A stretch of 64,000 bases of DNA from Mucilaginibacter sp. 14171R-50 (GCF_010093045.1 NZ_CP048115.1:4464001-4528000); one strand, 5' to 3'. Positions 41,728-51,054 are shown, counted from the first letter of the stretch. Notes: generated by a model from the letters alone, not told the origin. Translations and numbers: made by a program.

Positions 41728-44130
41728 TTAATGAGCATACTTTCGCTTGCGTATATAATGTTGAAAAATAGCAAATATTAACACTATACCAAGGGGCGCA
41801 ATATTATTTACCAGTTGCCAAAACAGCTTCTCCTGCCTTATACGGGCACGGTTGAGCAGGCGTATTTGTATCTCTTTGCTGCGTAATGCTATCAGGCCCG
41901 AATCATCTGTCATGTAATCGGCCATATTCAAAAGCAGGTTTTTGTTTCCGTAGGTTTGCCGGGTGTAGCGGTCATAACCAAGCGGGTACGGCGAACCATC
42001 CGCGCCAACCTGGTTGCGCAATATATCGCCATCGCTCAGCACGATCATTTTTGTAGCCTTACTTTGTTGTAACGGCGATTTTTTATCAGTCAGGCCTTCG
42101 GGTACGGGGCGGTTCCTAAAATCCGACTTAAAGCTCCCTTCCAGCAAAACGCCTGTAATTTTCGGCGCGCTCTGAAACTCCGCGGGTTTGGGTTCGTCCT
42201 GCAGCGACTGCAGCGATAGCATATGCGGGGCGCTTATTTTTTTATTATATGGCGACGACGTAAGCAGAATGGTTTTCTCTACGTTCTTGACATCAAGCAG
42301 ATCGATAGTGCTGGCAAACTGGCTGGTAATACCATCAAGGTTTTTAACGATAGGATGCTTGGCAAATGGCAGGTAAACCGGGTTAAACAACCATTGCAGT
42401 AATTGTATCTGCGGCTGCCCGCCCACATTGCCCGTATTTACCGGGATAGCTGAACAGTTCATGTCGGCAATCAGGTCGTAATTAATACGTACGCCATAAC
42501 CAAAAAGCTGGTCGTCTAAATTTAGCTGCTTGTTAAAGGCCAGTTGCTCGCCGCCATGCCCCCGCAGACTGTCCAGTTCGGCACTCACCTGGTCTATCGC
42601 CCAGAGTACCCGGCCCCCATGCATAATATACTGGTCAAGCTTATATTTTTCAAGTTCGGTAAAGGCCTTATCGGGCTTGGGTATCACCAGCAGGCTTATT
42701 TTGGCAAGGCTATCAAACGGTATACTGGTTAAATTAACACGGCCAACCAAATAACCGTCGGCTAACGATCGCATGGCATCGTTAAGCTCTACGTCAGTAA
42801 GTTCGTTATGCCCTTCGGTAAAACCTATGCGCTGCTTACCGCCACTGGTTATTTTTTTTATGGCCGATGTAAAGCCGTACTCTAAATTTTGGATAGAGTT
42901 GTTCAACACCTCATCGGGCGCCAAATTCATGTTGTTCTGCGATTGCAGCAGCTTAACCGGGATGCTTTTATCGCCGTACGACACCAAAGCAAAAGGGAAT
43001 ATCACCTTTTGTGAAACACCGTCATCGGTTTTAACGCTCAGGTTTTGTGCCTCGATGCCCTTGGCCTGTAAATCGTCATACGCCTGCTTCTGCTGATCGT
43101 TGGACAGGCCTTTTAGCGGATCAGTAAAATCAAACCGGAGTTTGCCATGGCTATATGCCTGCAGGTCGGCCAGCATGTCTCTAACAGATGTTTGCAGCCG
43201 TTTCATACCGCCGGGGAAATCGTTTCCCTGCAGGTATACGGTAACGTTAACCGTTTGCGGCAGGCTGCCCATTACTGCACGACTGACAGGTGAAATGGTA
43301 AAACGTTTCTCCTTAGTGAAATCGAACCGGGTAAATAGCTTTCCTGATAAGATGCTCAGCGAGAACATAATGCCCAAGGCGCTCAGGAACACCGTATTAA
43401 CAAATTTTTTACCTGCCTGCCTGTTCAGTACAAAAAGTGTAAGCCAGATAAATAATGTGGCTAAAAGGATAAAATATACCAGGTCGCGGGTATCCAGCAC
43501 GCCGCGGCTAATAGATTCATAGTGCTGCGTGATACCCAAACTTTGCAGGCCCAGGTTTTGAAGTGATAAAATGGTGCTCAGCGAATCGAACCCGCTATAA
43601 CAAAAGAAACACAAAAAAACAGCTATGGTAAACGCTATAACCTGGTTTTTGCTTACCGATGATGCAAACAAGCCGATAGCTGCGAATGATGACCCCAACA
43701 AAAACAAACCGATATACGAGCCGATAACCGCCCCTGTATCGATATTTCCCTGCGGCGTACCCAATGTGTAAATGCTAAAATAATATACCAGCGTAGGTGC
43801 AAGCGCAAAGAGCACTATAACTACGCCCGCAAAATATTTCCCCAACACAATTTGTGCATCAGTGAGCGGGCGGGTCAATAGCAATTCAAAGGTGCCCTCT
43901 TTACGCTCCTCGGCCAGTAAACGCATGGTAATGGCAGGCACCAGGAACATAAAAAGGTAAGGGGCAGTGCTAAACAAGCTGTCCAATCCGGCATAACCAT
44001 AAGCCAGGATACTGGTATCGGGAAACACCCATAAAAACAGCCCCAGAACAAGCAGGAAAACGCCGATGGTAATATAAGCCACCAGCGAGCTGAAGTAGGC
44101 AATTATTTCTTTTTTAAGGATGCTGTACAC
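41728..44130 (-). CDS. gldG: GldF-GldG fusion: gliding/ABC transporter permease plus substrate-binding protein
   Basis: About 800 residues from the GTG at 44130 (VYSILKKEIIAYFSS, the usual GldF start); an ATG at 44181 would add 17 atypical residues and overlap the upstream gene. The first ~240 residues are an ABC-2 type permease with six helices (EERKEGTFELLLTRPLTD is the GldF motif). A new helix (LGIMFSLSILSGKLFTRFDF) begins the GldG part, with KRFTISPVSRAVMGSLPQ, a large extracytoplasmic domain and a C-terminal membrane helix ending IFAIFQHYIRKRKYAH. With the ATPase GldA (46363) it forms an ABC system required for gliding in Flavobacterium. In that genus gldF and gldG are separate genes. 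Confidence 0.88.
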   Translation of the reverse strand: MYSILKKEIIAYFSSLVAYITIGVFLLVLGLFLWVFPDTSILAYGYAGLDSLFSTAPYLFMFLVPAITMRLLAEERKEGTFELLLTRPLTDAQIVLGKYFAGVVIVLFALAPTLVYYFSIYTLGTPQGNIDTGAVIGSYIGLFLLGSSFAAIGLFASSVSKNQVIAFTIAVFLCFFCYSGFDSLSTILSLQNLGLQSLGITQHYESISRGVLDTRDLVYFILLATLFIWLTLFVLNRQAGKKFVNTVFLSALGIMFSLSILSGKLFTRFDFTKEKRFTISPVSRAVMGSLPQTVNVTVYLQGNDFPGGMKRLQTSVRDMLADLQAYSHGKLRFDFTDPLKGLSNDQQKQAYDDLQAKGIEAQNLSVKTDDGVSQKVIFPFALVSYGDKSIPVKLLQSQNNMNLAPDEVLNNSIQNLEYGFTSAIKKITSGGKQRIGFTEGHNELTDVELNDAMRSLADGYLVGRVNLTSIPFDSLAKISLLVIPKPDKAFTELEKYKLDQYIMHGGRVLWAIDQVSAELDSLRGHGGEQLAFNKQLNLDDQLFGYGVRINYDLIADMNCSAIPVNTGNVGGQPQIQLLQWLFNPVYLPFAKHPIVKNLDGITSQFASTIDLLDVKNVEKTILLTSSPYNKKISAPHMLSLQSLQDEPKPAEFQSAPKITGVLLEGSFKSDFRNRPVPEGLTDKKSPLQQSKATKMIVLSDGDILRNQVGADGSPYPLGYDRYTRQTYGNKNLLLNMADYMTDDSGLIALRSKEIQIRLLNRARIRQEKLFWQLVNNIAPLGIVLIFAIFQHYIRKRKYAH

Positions 44131-44158
44131 GTTGTTGTGAATATTTAAGGAGTGTGAA

Positions 44159-44659
44159 TTACCATCCAAACCGGTACGCAACCCTGATAGCAGTTTGCCT
44201 TAAGCGGCCGCTTCCCCAGTTTTCGTACCTGAAGCCAAAATCAATACCGCTATGTTCCCCTGTAGAGACTATAAAGCCCGGACCAACAGCAATAATGAAA
44301 AGGTTCTCCTTGGTGTAATTTGTTTGAAAGGCATTCCCGGCTTCGCCCTCAGCATAAAAACCCGGGCTAAAATAATATTTAACGCCTGCCTTCACAGGTA
44401 TATAATTTACTGCCGGCTGTGTAGTTGAACTGCCGATTAAAGCGCTTTTATAGTGAAAACTTGTAAAGCCACCGGTAACGCTAAGGCTTAGCGCAGAAAC
44501 CAACGGTACTTCGGCCTTACCCGAGCCGCCAAAGCCTATAGCAAACACGCTGTTTGCAGGTACGCCGAGTTCGAGGCCGGCACTAAATGCCCTGGTAGGC
44601 GTTTGCGCATAAGCGCTACAGGAAAATAACATTAGTAATGCCGACAGTAGTTTTTTCAT
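44159..44659 (-). CDS. Small outer-membrane beta-barrel protein (paralogue 1)
   Basis: A 166-residue protein with a signal peptide (MKKLLSALLMLFSCSAYAQ) and alternating amphipathic strands rich in Gly and aromatics, ending in a Trp-terminated strand (RVAYRFGW), as expected for an outer-membrane barrel. It is similar to the next two genes upstream (44795 and 45656), with shared elements such as PVKAGVKYYFSPGFYAEGEA. Function unknown. Its end lies close to the gldFG start. Confidence 0.75.
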   Translation of the reverse strand: MKKLLSALLMLFSCSAYAQTPTRAFSAGLELGVPANSVFAIGFGGSGKAEVPLVSALSLSVTGGFTSFHYKSALIGSSTTQPAVNYIPVKAGVKYYFSPGFYAEGEAGNAFQTNYTKENLFIIAVGPGFIVSTGEHSGIDFGFRYENWGSGRLRQTAIRVAYRFGW

Positions 44660-44744
44660 TTTTGATAAATAGATACCGGCCGAAAATACAATATTATTAC
44701 GCCAAAATAAAGTGTTTACGGTCCAAATCAGTGTGAGGCATAAA

Positions 44745-44778
44745 TTGAAAAAGCCCGAAATATTTCGGGCTTTTTCAA
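44745..44778. terminator. Bidirectional terminator between barrel genes
   Basis: AAAAAGCCCGAAAT pairs perfectly with ATTTCGGGCTTTTT; it lies just downstream of the 44795 gene and would end its minus-strand transcript. Confidence 0.85.
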
Positions 44779-44794
44779 TTTAATTGCTGTTTTT

Positions 44795-45280
44795 TTAGAA
44801 ACCATACGCTATTCGTACACCAATTTGGCTGATTGTACCACTTTTTGACCAGGCCTCGTATCTTACGCCGATGTCAAAACCGCCCTCGAGCGCGTAACCA
44901 ATACCCGGAGAGTAGGCAAACGCTGTACCGCCACCGCTTTCGGTGTTAAATGCAGCACCAGCCTGCGCTTCGCCATAAAAGCCATCGCTAAAGAAATATT
45001 TGATACCGGCTTTTGCAGGAACAAACCCAACCGAACCGCCACCAAATGTATCTTTAACTTTAAAAGATGTATACCCACCAGATAAGGTGAACATAGTACC
45101 GGTAGCAATTGGCATCTCGTACTTTAACGAACCACCCAATGCTACACTGTAAACATCGCCGGTAGAACCAATAGGTAAGCCGCCTTCAAAACCAATGCTG
45201 AACTTTGCTTTGTCTGATTGTGCCGATGCAGAGAATGTTGCGCATGCTACAACTACGAATAACAATAGTAATTTTTTCAT
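44795..45280 (-). CDS. Small outer-membrane beta-barrel protein (paralogue 2)
   Basis: A 161-residue protein with a signal peptide (MKKLLLLFVVVACATFSASA) and Gly-rich beta-strands; the chain ends in an aromatic-terminated strand (VRIAYGF). Typical motifs: SIGFEGGLPIGSTGDVYSVA, PAKAGIKYFFSDGFYGEAQA. It is closely related to 45656. A TATTTTTG box lies upstream and a perfect terminator follows, so it is monocistronic. Confidence 0.8.
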   Translation of the reverse strand: MKKLLLLFVVVACATFSASAQSDKAKFSIGFEGGLPIGSTGDVYSVALGGSLKYEMPIATGTMFTLSGGYTSFKVKDTFGGGSVGFVPAKAGIKYFFSDGFYGEAQAGAAFNTESGGGTAFAYSPGIGYALEGGFDIGVRYEAWSKSGTISQIGVRIAYGF

Positions 45281-45311
45281 AATTTAATTGTAAAAGGTTG
45301 ATTAATAGCAA

Positions 45312-45319
45312 CAAAAATA
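45312..45319 (-). promoter_or_regulatory. -7 box (TATTTTTG) for barrel gene 2
   Basis: TATTTTTG with a TTTTG 18 bases upstream on the minus strand gives a good Bacteroidota promoter 31 bases before the ATG. Confidence 0.6.
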
Positions 45320-45600
45320 AACTATATTCCAAAAAAACAAAATTATCCGACAAAATTTACGCCACCCTTCGGATTGATAATACTGGATTTCGCGTATGTT
45401 AATTCACTTAACTACAGGATACATAAACGCCATGTTTCAGCCCGGCAAAAGGGTGAGCTGCCACCGGGCAGGGCCGCGTACAACAGCACTAAGCTGTATG
45501 ATAATATCCGACCTGCTTAAAACCATAAAATCATCCCGGATCTTTTTCCGGTATGGGCTTTATGCCGTGTCTATCACTGTTATATCAAAGCATATTAAAC

Positions 45601-45636
45601 AAGAAAGACCCGCGATTCTCGCGGGTCTTTCTTGTT
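45601..45636. terminator. Terminator after barrel gene 3
   Basis: AAGAAAGACCCGCGA pairs with TCGCGGGTCTTTCTT around a short loop, ~20 bases past the stop at 45656 on the minus strand. Confidence 0.8.
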
Positions 45637-45655
45637 TGTACACATGTTTTCGATA

Positions 45656-46156
45656 TTAGAATCTGTAACCAACACGCAGGCCTACCTGGCTTATGGTACC
45701 ACCTTTTGACCAGCCTTCATAACGAACGCCCGCCTCCAGGCCACCATCAAACGAGTAACCAATACCCGGCGAGTATGCAAATGCAGATCCACCATCTTTA
45801 ACAGTGTTAATTGCAACACCTAACTGGCCTTCGCCAAAAAAGCCTTCGTTAAAATAATACTTTAAACCTGCTTTAAGGGGCACAAAACCAACTGATGATT
45901 TAGCACCAACTGCCTGGTAATCATCAGTTGAATGAAAACTATTGTAACCGGCAGAAAGAGTTAAGAAAGTACTGCTGGCTACAGAAAGTTCGTATTTGAT
46001 AGAACCACCTATAACAGAATTGTAAAGGTCATGGGTAGAACCAACCGGCAAACCAGCCTCTACACCAATGTTAAATTTACTGCCTTGATTTGCCTGGGCT
46101 AAACATGTAGCCGATGCACTTCCTACAAACAGGATTGCCAATAATAATTTTTTCAT
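45656..46156 (-). CDS. Small outer-membrane beta-barrel protein (paralogue 3)
   Basis: A 166-residue protein from the ATG at 46156 (MKKLLLAILFVGSASATCLA signal). An ATG two codons upstream (46162) is an equal possibility. It shares NIGVEAGLPVGSTHDLYNSV and AFAYSPGIGYSFDGGLEAG with the 44795 gene and ends GLRVGYRF. It is an outer-membrane barrel of unknown function. The three related genes lie between gldA and gldFG. Confidence 0.8.
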   Translation of the reverse strand: MKKLLLAILFVGSASATCLAQANQGSKFNIGVEAGLPVGSTHDLYNSVIGGSIKYELSVASSTFLTLSAGYNSFHSTDDYQAVGAKSSVGFVPLKAGLKYYFNEGFFGEGQLGVAINTVKDGGSAFAYSPGIGYSFDGGLEAGVRYEGWSKGGTISQVGLRVGYRF

Positions 46157-46362
46157 AGTCATTTTTTTAATAAAGTATAAATTTTGCATTTACTGCTATC
46201 GTCAATGATGACAAAAATGATGGCATTTAGTTTTCAATTTCGTTAAAAAAAACTCAATATGGCTCCAAATTCGTATTTTTATTAACGAAAAGTTATTACA
46301 ACATATTGCAAATCAACCTATTTATATAGAAAATGCAACCGGCGATAAAATGATTTTAAATT

Positions 46363-47082
46363 TCAATTGCCTGATAAATTATTGGTGAGGCCAATAAATA
46401 TGTTTTCGAGCGAATTGCCATTATTACTTTCGCGTAAGCCGGCGAGCGTATCATCAGCCACTATCTTACCACTGTTAACGATGATAACCCGCTGGCAAAC
46501 CGCCTCAACCTCCTGCATAATATGGGTAGAAAGGATAATGGTTTTTGTTTTCCCCAGGTCGGTTATCAGTTGCCTTATGCCGATCAATTGGTTCGGGTCC
46601 AGGCCCGAGGTGGGTTCGTCCAGTATCAATACCTGCGGGTTGTGCAGTATTGCCTGCGCAAGGCCTACCCGCTGGCGATAGCCTTTTGATAGCTGCCTTA
46701 TTTTTTTATGCTGCTCGGGGCCAAGTCCGGTTTGTTCAATAACTTCGGCAATACGCCCGGCAGGTTCGTGTATGCCATGTATACCCGCTATAAAGGCCAG
46801 CGACTCCTTTACATACATATCGGTATAAAGGGGGTTACTCTCGGGCAAGTAGCCAATGTTGCGTTTAACATCCAGCGGTTGCTTGTTAATATCAAAACCG
46901 CAGACAGATGCGGTGCCTGACGTTTGCGGGATAAAGCAGGTGAGCATTTTCATAGTGGTACTTTTGCCCGCGCCGTTTGGCCCTAAAAAGCCGAGCACCC
47001 CGGTACCCGCATGGAATGAAATACCATCGACAGCTTTTTGCTGCCCGTAAACTTTTGTTAAAGCGTGCACCTGTATGCTCAT
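46363..47082 (-). CDS. gldA: Gliding motility ABC transporter ATPase GldA
   Basis: A 239-residue ABC ATPase: Walker A GPNGAGKST (about 34-42), Q-loop, signature LSKGYRQRVGLAQ (about 134-146), Walker B VLILDEPTSGLDP. The closest known type is GldA of Flavobacterium, which pairs with GldF and GldG. The gldFG fusion lies 2.2 kb downstream on the same strand, separated by three barrel genes with their own terminators, so gldA and gldFG are not in one simple operon. Confidence 0.9.
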   Translation of the reverse strand: MSIQVHALTKVYGQQKAVDGISFHAGTGVLGFLGPNGAGKSTTMKMLTCFIPQTSGTASVCGFDINKQPLDVKRNIGYLPESNPLYTDMYVKESLAFIAGIHGIHEPAGRIAEVIEQTGLGPEQHKKIRQLSKGYRQRVGLAQAILHNPQVLILDEPTSGLDPNQLIGIRQLITDLGKTKTIILSTHIMQEVEAVCQRVIIVNSGKIVADDTLAGLRESNNGNSLENIFIGLTNNLSGN

Positions 47083-47100
47083 GCGGTAAAGTTATAGATT

Positions 47101-47173
47101 AAGTCGGAAAGTCCGTAAGTCAGATAGCTAGTGGAAGCAAGATTTGAAATTTTTCTTGCGGATTTTCCGACTT
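47101..47173. repeat. Inverted repeat in the gldA-glyS divergent region
   Basis: AAGTCGGAAAGTCCG (47101-47115) and CGGATTTTCCGACTT (47159-47173) are inverted copies with one G-T difference. The right arm ends 21 bases before the glyS -7 box, so it may overlap the promoter. Confidence 0.55.
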
Positions 47174-47194
47174 TCGGACTTCCAAACGAAAAAC

Positions 47195-47202
47195 TATCTT
47201 TG
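47195..47202 (+). promoter_or_regulatory. -7 box (TATCTTTG) for glyS
   Basis: TATCTTTG matches TAnnTTTG and ends seven bases before the ATG at 47210, so the mRNA leader is nearly absent. Confidence 0.65.
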
Positions 47203-47209
47203 CCCTATT

Positions 47210-48688
47210 ATGAGCAACCCAACCGACGAACTTTTTAAGAATGTAATATCGCATTGCAAGGAATATGGCTTTGTTTTTCAATCGAGCGAGATATATGATG
47301 GCCTTAGCGCCGTTTATGATTACGGCCAAAACGGGTCGGAGTTAAAAAACAACATCAAAACGTACTGGTGGAAAGCCATGGTTCAAATGCATGATAACAT
47401 TGTTGGTATCGATTCGGCCATATTTATGCACCCAACCATCTGGAAAGCCAGCGGCCACGTTGACGGCTTCAGCGACCCGATGATAGATAATATGGACAGT
47501 AAAAAACGCTATCGTGCCGATCAATTGCTGGAAGACCGCATTGCCAAACTTGACGAGGAAGGCAAAACCAGTGAGGCTGAGGAACTACAGATAGAGATGG
47601 ATAATGCCCTAAAGGCCGAAGACCTGCCCCGCCTGCGCGAACTGATAATAGCCCAACATATAAAATGCCCTATAAGCGGCACCGCCAACTGGACGGATGT
47701 ACGCCAGTTTAACCTGATGTTCAGCACCCAGATGGGCGCGGTGGCCGATGATGCCGACGTGGTTTACCTGCGCCCCGAAACCGCGCAGGGGATATTTGTA
47801 AATTATCTCAACGTGCAAAAATCGGGCAGGATGAAAATACCGTTTGGTATAGCGCAAATTGGTAAAGCTTTCCGTAACGAGGTTATTGCCCGCCAGTTTA
47901 TCATCCGCATGCGCGAGTTTGAACAAATGGAAATGCAGTTCTTCGTTAGACCCGGCACACAGCGCGAATGGTTTGATAAATGGAAAGCAAACCGTCTTAA
48001 ATGGCACCTTGCCTTAGGAACCGCCCCCAAAAAGTACCGTTACCACGAACATACCAAACTGGCCCACTATGCCGATGCCGCTTACGATATTGAGTTTGAA
48101 TTTCCGTTTGGCTTTAAAGAGGTTGAAGGCATACACAGCCGTACCGATTTTGACCTGAGCCAGCACGAAAAATTCTCACGTAAAAAAATGCAGTACTTTG
48201 ACCCCGAACTGGGCGAAGACGGCAAACCTTATGGTAACTACATCCCTTATGTCATCGAAACCTCGATAGGGTTAGACAGGATGTTTTTACTAACCATGAT
48301 AAACGCCTACGAAGAGGAAGACCTGAGCACACCTGAGAAACAGGACAGCCGCACCGTGCTACGCCTGCACCCTTGCCTTGCGCCGGTTAAAGCAGCTATT
48401 TTCCCGCTTACCAAAAAAGACGGGCTGCCCGAAAAGGCCCGCGAAATTATGGATAAGCTAAAACTGGATTTTAACCTGCAATACGAGGAGAAAGATGCCA
48501 TTGGTAAACGCTACCGCCGCCAGGATGCCATCGGTACGCCTTTCTGCATCACTGTAGACCACCAAACGCTTGAAGATAACACCGTAACCATTCGCCACCG
48601 CGATACCATGGCGCAGGAACGTGTACCTGCCGCTGATCTGGAAAAGATCATTGGCAGCATGGTGAGCTGGAAAAATCTATTGGGATAG
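47210..48688 (+). CDS. glyS: Glycyl-tRNA synthetase (single-chain type)
   Basis: A 492-residue class II synthetase of the alpha2 type, which charges tRNA-Gly. It begins MSNPTDELFKNVISHCKEYG; the frame is open to 47144 but the promoter box at 47195 lies inside that part, so the ATG at 47210 is chosen. Class II motif 2 is seen at GIAQIGKAFRNEVIARQFII and motif 3 at ETSIGLDRMFL. The C-terminal anticodon-binding domain is present. A perfect terminator follows at 48725. Confidence 0.96.
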   Translation: MSNPTDELFKNVISHCKEYGFVFQSSEIYDGLSAVYDYGQNGSELKNNIKTYWWKAMVQMHDNIVGIDSAIFMHPTIWKASGHVDGFSDPMIDNMDSKKRYRADQLLEDRIAKLDEEGKTSEAEELQIEMDNALKAEDLPRLRELIIAQHIKCPISGTANWTDVRQFNLMFSTQMGAVADDADVVYLRPETAQGIFVNYLNVQKSGRMKIPFGIAQIGKAFRNEVIARQFIIRMREFEQMEMQFFVRPGTQREWFDKWKANRLKWHLALGTAPKKYRYHEHTKLAHYADAAYDIEFEFPFGFKEVEGIHSRTDFDLSQHEKFSRKKMQYFDPELGEDGKPYGNYIPYVIETSIGLDRMFLLTMINAYEEEDLSTPEKQDSRTVLRLHPCLAPVKAAIFPLTKKDGLPEKAREIMDKLKLDFNLQYEEKDAIGKRYRRQDAIGTPFCITVDHQTLEDNTVTIRHRDTMAQERVPAADLEKIIGSMVSWKNLLG

Positions 48689-48724
48689 GTAGTTCGGAAA
48701 TATCAAATTCGAAGACGATACGCA

Positions 48725-48762
48725 ACCAAAAGCGCCGGGATTAACCGGCGCTTTTGGTTTTT
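48725..48762 (+). terminator. Intrinsic terminator after glyS
   Basis: ACCAAAAGCGCCGG pairs with CCGGCGCTTTTGGT around a short loop and is followed by a U-run, 37 bases past the glyS stop. Confidence 0.88.
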
Positions 48763-48870
48763 AATTTTGCCGATATTATTTATACAGATTATAAATTTGT
48801 GAGATAGGGTTAAATCTTTTAGTTAAGCGCAATAAACTTTATACCTTTAAACGATTATTGTAAACCGAGG

Positions 48871-51054
48871 TTGAAACCTATTTATATTTTCCTACTTTTT
48901 CTTAATACAGTTGGTATAACTGCATTAGCTCCTTCCTCAAAGCAGGCAGATAGTTTAAAAAAACAGCTTTTTTTTGCTAATGGCCGGGTAAAGACTAACG
49001 ACACTTTAACTGTTAATCATTTAAATAAACTTGCTGACGAGTACTATGAATCAGCCCCGGATAGTACAGCCTACTATTCAGAAATGGCCATCAGCGCGGC
49101 AAAAAAAATCAATTATCAGAACGGCATAGCCCAGGCGTATGTAAACCTTGCACGGGTAAACTCCTTTAAAGGCGATTATGCAGCAGCCAAAAAGCATTAT
49201 AACATAGCGCTGCTTTTATACAACCAAAACAATAACAAGCGTGGCGTAAGCGATGCTTATATGGGCCTTGGCCGCGTTCAGGATTTTTTGGGCGACTACG
49301 ATGCAGCTATCAGCTTTTTTGAAAAGGCACTAATTATTCGTAAAAAACTTGGTAAAGAAATAGACATTGCCGATTGTTACGCAATCCTGGGCATTACTTA
49401 CGACAATAAAGGTAAGTTTAGCCGGGCGCTCGATTATTATTTCAAATCGCTTATTATCGATATCAGGCTTAACGATCAGCTTTCTGCCGCCGATAATTAT
49501 TGCAATATAGGTGTGGTAATGCAGCACCTGGAACTTTATCCTAAGGCCCTCGAATATTTTAATAAAGCAAATAAGCTTTGGCTAAAGCTAAACGATAAGC
49601 AAGGCATAAGCACTATATACCAAAACATAGGCGAGGTGATGATGTCGCAAAAAAAGTATGACAAAGCCATTGATTACTTCAAACGCGCATCTGCAATATA
49701 TCATGCCCTTGGCGATGAGGAAGGTATAAGCCTTATTTATTACGATTTGGGGTTATATCATTATTATACCTCCAAGCCCGATTCGGCTTTGTATTATCTT
49801 AATAAGTCACTGCAATCGGCATCAAAAAATAATATAAAATATAATAAAGCATATGCTTACAGAGGGTTGGCGCTGATATATAACCTCGAAAAGAATTACC
49901 TGGCCGCTTATAAATACGCGGTGCTTACCCAGCAAACTGCCGATAACCTGCAAAGCCTTGACACCCGCGTAGAAGCAACGCTGCAACTAAGCAAAGCCCT
50001 TGCCGGCTTAGGGCGTTTTGAGCAGGCATACAAGCAAAACCAGCTGTATTTAACCCTGAAGGATAGCCTCAGAGACGATGAAAGCTTACAGAAACTTCTA
50101 TCGTACAACATGGCAATTGAGTTCGAAAAAAATCAGCGTACAACCAGCCAGAAAGAGGCTTTGCTTGTAGAAAAAATAGCAGAGCAAAAACGCACCAATA
50201 TAGTTGCGGCGGTAATTATTGTGGTAATTACCATAATGCTTGTTGTTTATTACAACGAAAAGCGCAAACAGGTTAAAGTAAATGCGTTATTAGCCGATAG
50301 AAACAGAGAGGTATTAACACAAACCGATAAGCTTAATGAACTTAATATATTAAAAGACCGCTTAATAGGGGTATTAGCCCACGACCTGCGCGCGCCTTTA
50401 AGTACCTTAAGGGGTATGTTTGCGTTAATGGCCGATAAAGATATTAGCCACACCGAATTTATTGGAATGGTGCCCGGGGTTTTTAGTAAGCTGGAGCATA
50501 CATCAGACTTTTTAGACACCCTTTTATTTTGGATAAACAGCCAGGTAGATAATATTAAAGATACTACCAAAAGCTTTTGCTTATGCGATCTCGTAAAAGT
50601 CGAGTTGGCTAACCTTGAAGATCAGCTCAAATTAAAAAACATTACCGCCGTAAATAAGGTTGGCCCCGGCCATATGGCATTTGCCGATCCAAACTCCGTC
50701 AGGATTGTGATACATAACTTTTTAACCAATGCCATCAAGTTTTCGTACCTGAACAGTGTAATTGAAATTGCGGCCCGTATGGATAACCAAAAAGTATATT
50801 TTACAGTTACCGACCACGGCACAGGCATGAGCACAGAGCAGCTTAACCGGTTGTTCATCAGCAAGGTAACAAGCCATTTCGGCACCATGAACGAAAGTGG
50901 TACAGGCATGGGCCTTATTTTTTGTAAAGACCTGATTGAAAAGTACAATGGCGAAATATGGGCCAAAAGCGTTTTAAACGAAGGCACCGAATTGGGCTTT
51001 GCCCTTGCCGCAGGTACCGCTCCGGAAAATATCCCTGCAGTAAGCTCAATATAA
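48871..51054 (+). CDS. TPR-containing sensor histidine kinase
   Basis: A 727-residue membrane kinase with a TTG start at 48871 (no ATG precedes the signal MKPIYIFLLFLNTVGITA). Periplasmic TPR repeats span about 60-430 (AAKKHYNIALLLYNQNNNKR, AISFFEKALIIRKKLGKEI, KAIDYFKRASAIYHALGDEE). One membrane helix lies at about 448-467 (IVAAVIIVVITIMLVVYY), then HisKA with H504 in LAHDLRAPLSTLRG, and a HATPase with N-box NFLTNAIKFSY, G1 DHGTGM and G2 GTGMGLIFCKDLI. No receiver or response regulator gene is adjacent, so the partner is unknown. TPR kinases of this plan are common in Bacteroidota. Confidence 0.88.
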   Translation: MKPIYIFLLFLNTVGITALAPSSKQADSLKKQLFFANGRVKTNDTLTVNHLNKLADEYYESAPDSTAYYSEMAISAAKKINYQNGIAQAYVNLARVNSFKGDYAAAKKHYNIALLLYNQNNNKRGVSDAYMGLGRVQDFLGDYDAAISFFEKALIIRKKLGKEIDIADCYAILGITYDNKGKFSRALDYYFKSLIIDIRLNDQLSAADNYCNIGVVMQHLELYPKALEYFNKANKLWLKLNDKQGISTIYQNIGEVMMSQKKYDKAIDYFKRASAIYHALGDEEGISLIYYDLGLYHYYTSKPDSALYYLNKSLQSASKNNIKYNKAYAYRGLALIYNLEKNYLAAYKYAVLTQQTADNLQSLDTRVEATLQLSKALAGLGRFEQAYKQNQLYLTLKDSLRDDESLQKLLSYNMAIEFEKNQRTTSQKEALLVEKIAEQKRTNIVAAVIIVVITIMLVVYYNEKRKQVKVNALLADRNREVLTQTDKLNELNILKDRLIGVLAHDLRAPLSTLRGMFALMADKDISHTEFIGMVPGVFSKLEHTSDFLDTLLFWINSQVDNIKDTTKSFCLCDLVKVELANLEDQLKLKNITAVNKVGPGHMAFADPNSVRIVIHNFLTNAIKFSYLNSVIEIAARMDNQKVYFTVTDHGTGMSTEQLNRLFISKVTSHFGTMNESGTGMGLIFCKDLIEKYNGEIWAKSVLNEGTELGFALAAGTAPENIPAVSSI

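Larger units (their letters stand above)
45281..45655. other. Gap between barrel genes 2 and 3
   Basis: About 375 bases. The left end holds the promoter of the 45280 gene (TATTTTTG at 45312-45319, minus strand, with an upstream TTTTG at 18 bases). The middle (45420-45490) is GC-rich with a CTGCC/GGCAG hairpin. The right end holds the terminator of the third barrel gene. An 87-codon open frame (45396-45659, plus) looks non-coding. Confidence 0.5.

Noticed and set aside
45420..45490. GC-rich stretch with a GCCACCGGG motif, considered as a cobalamin riboswitch
   Set aside because: Only one conserved box resembles the B12 motif; the other conserved helices are absent and no B12 transport gene follows.
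45396..45659. 87-codon open frame between barrel genes
   Set aside because: The product is low in hydrophobic order and runs into the terminator hairpin; no promoter box precedes it.
47144..47209. N-terminal extension of GlyRS
   Set aside because: It contains the promoter box TATCTTTG and is absent from the usual GlyRS start MSNPTDELFK.
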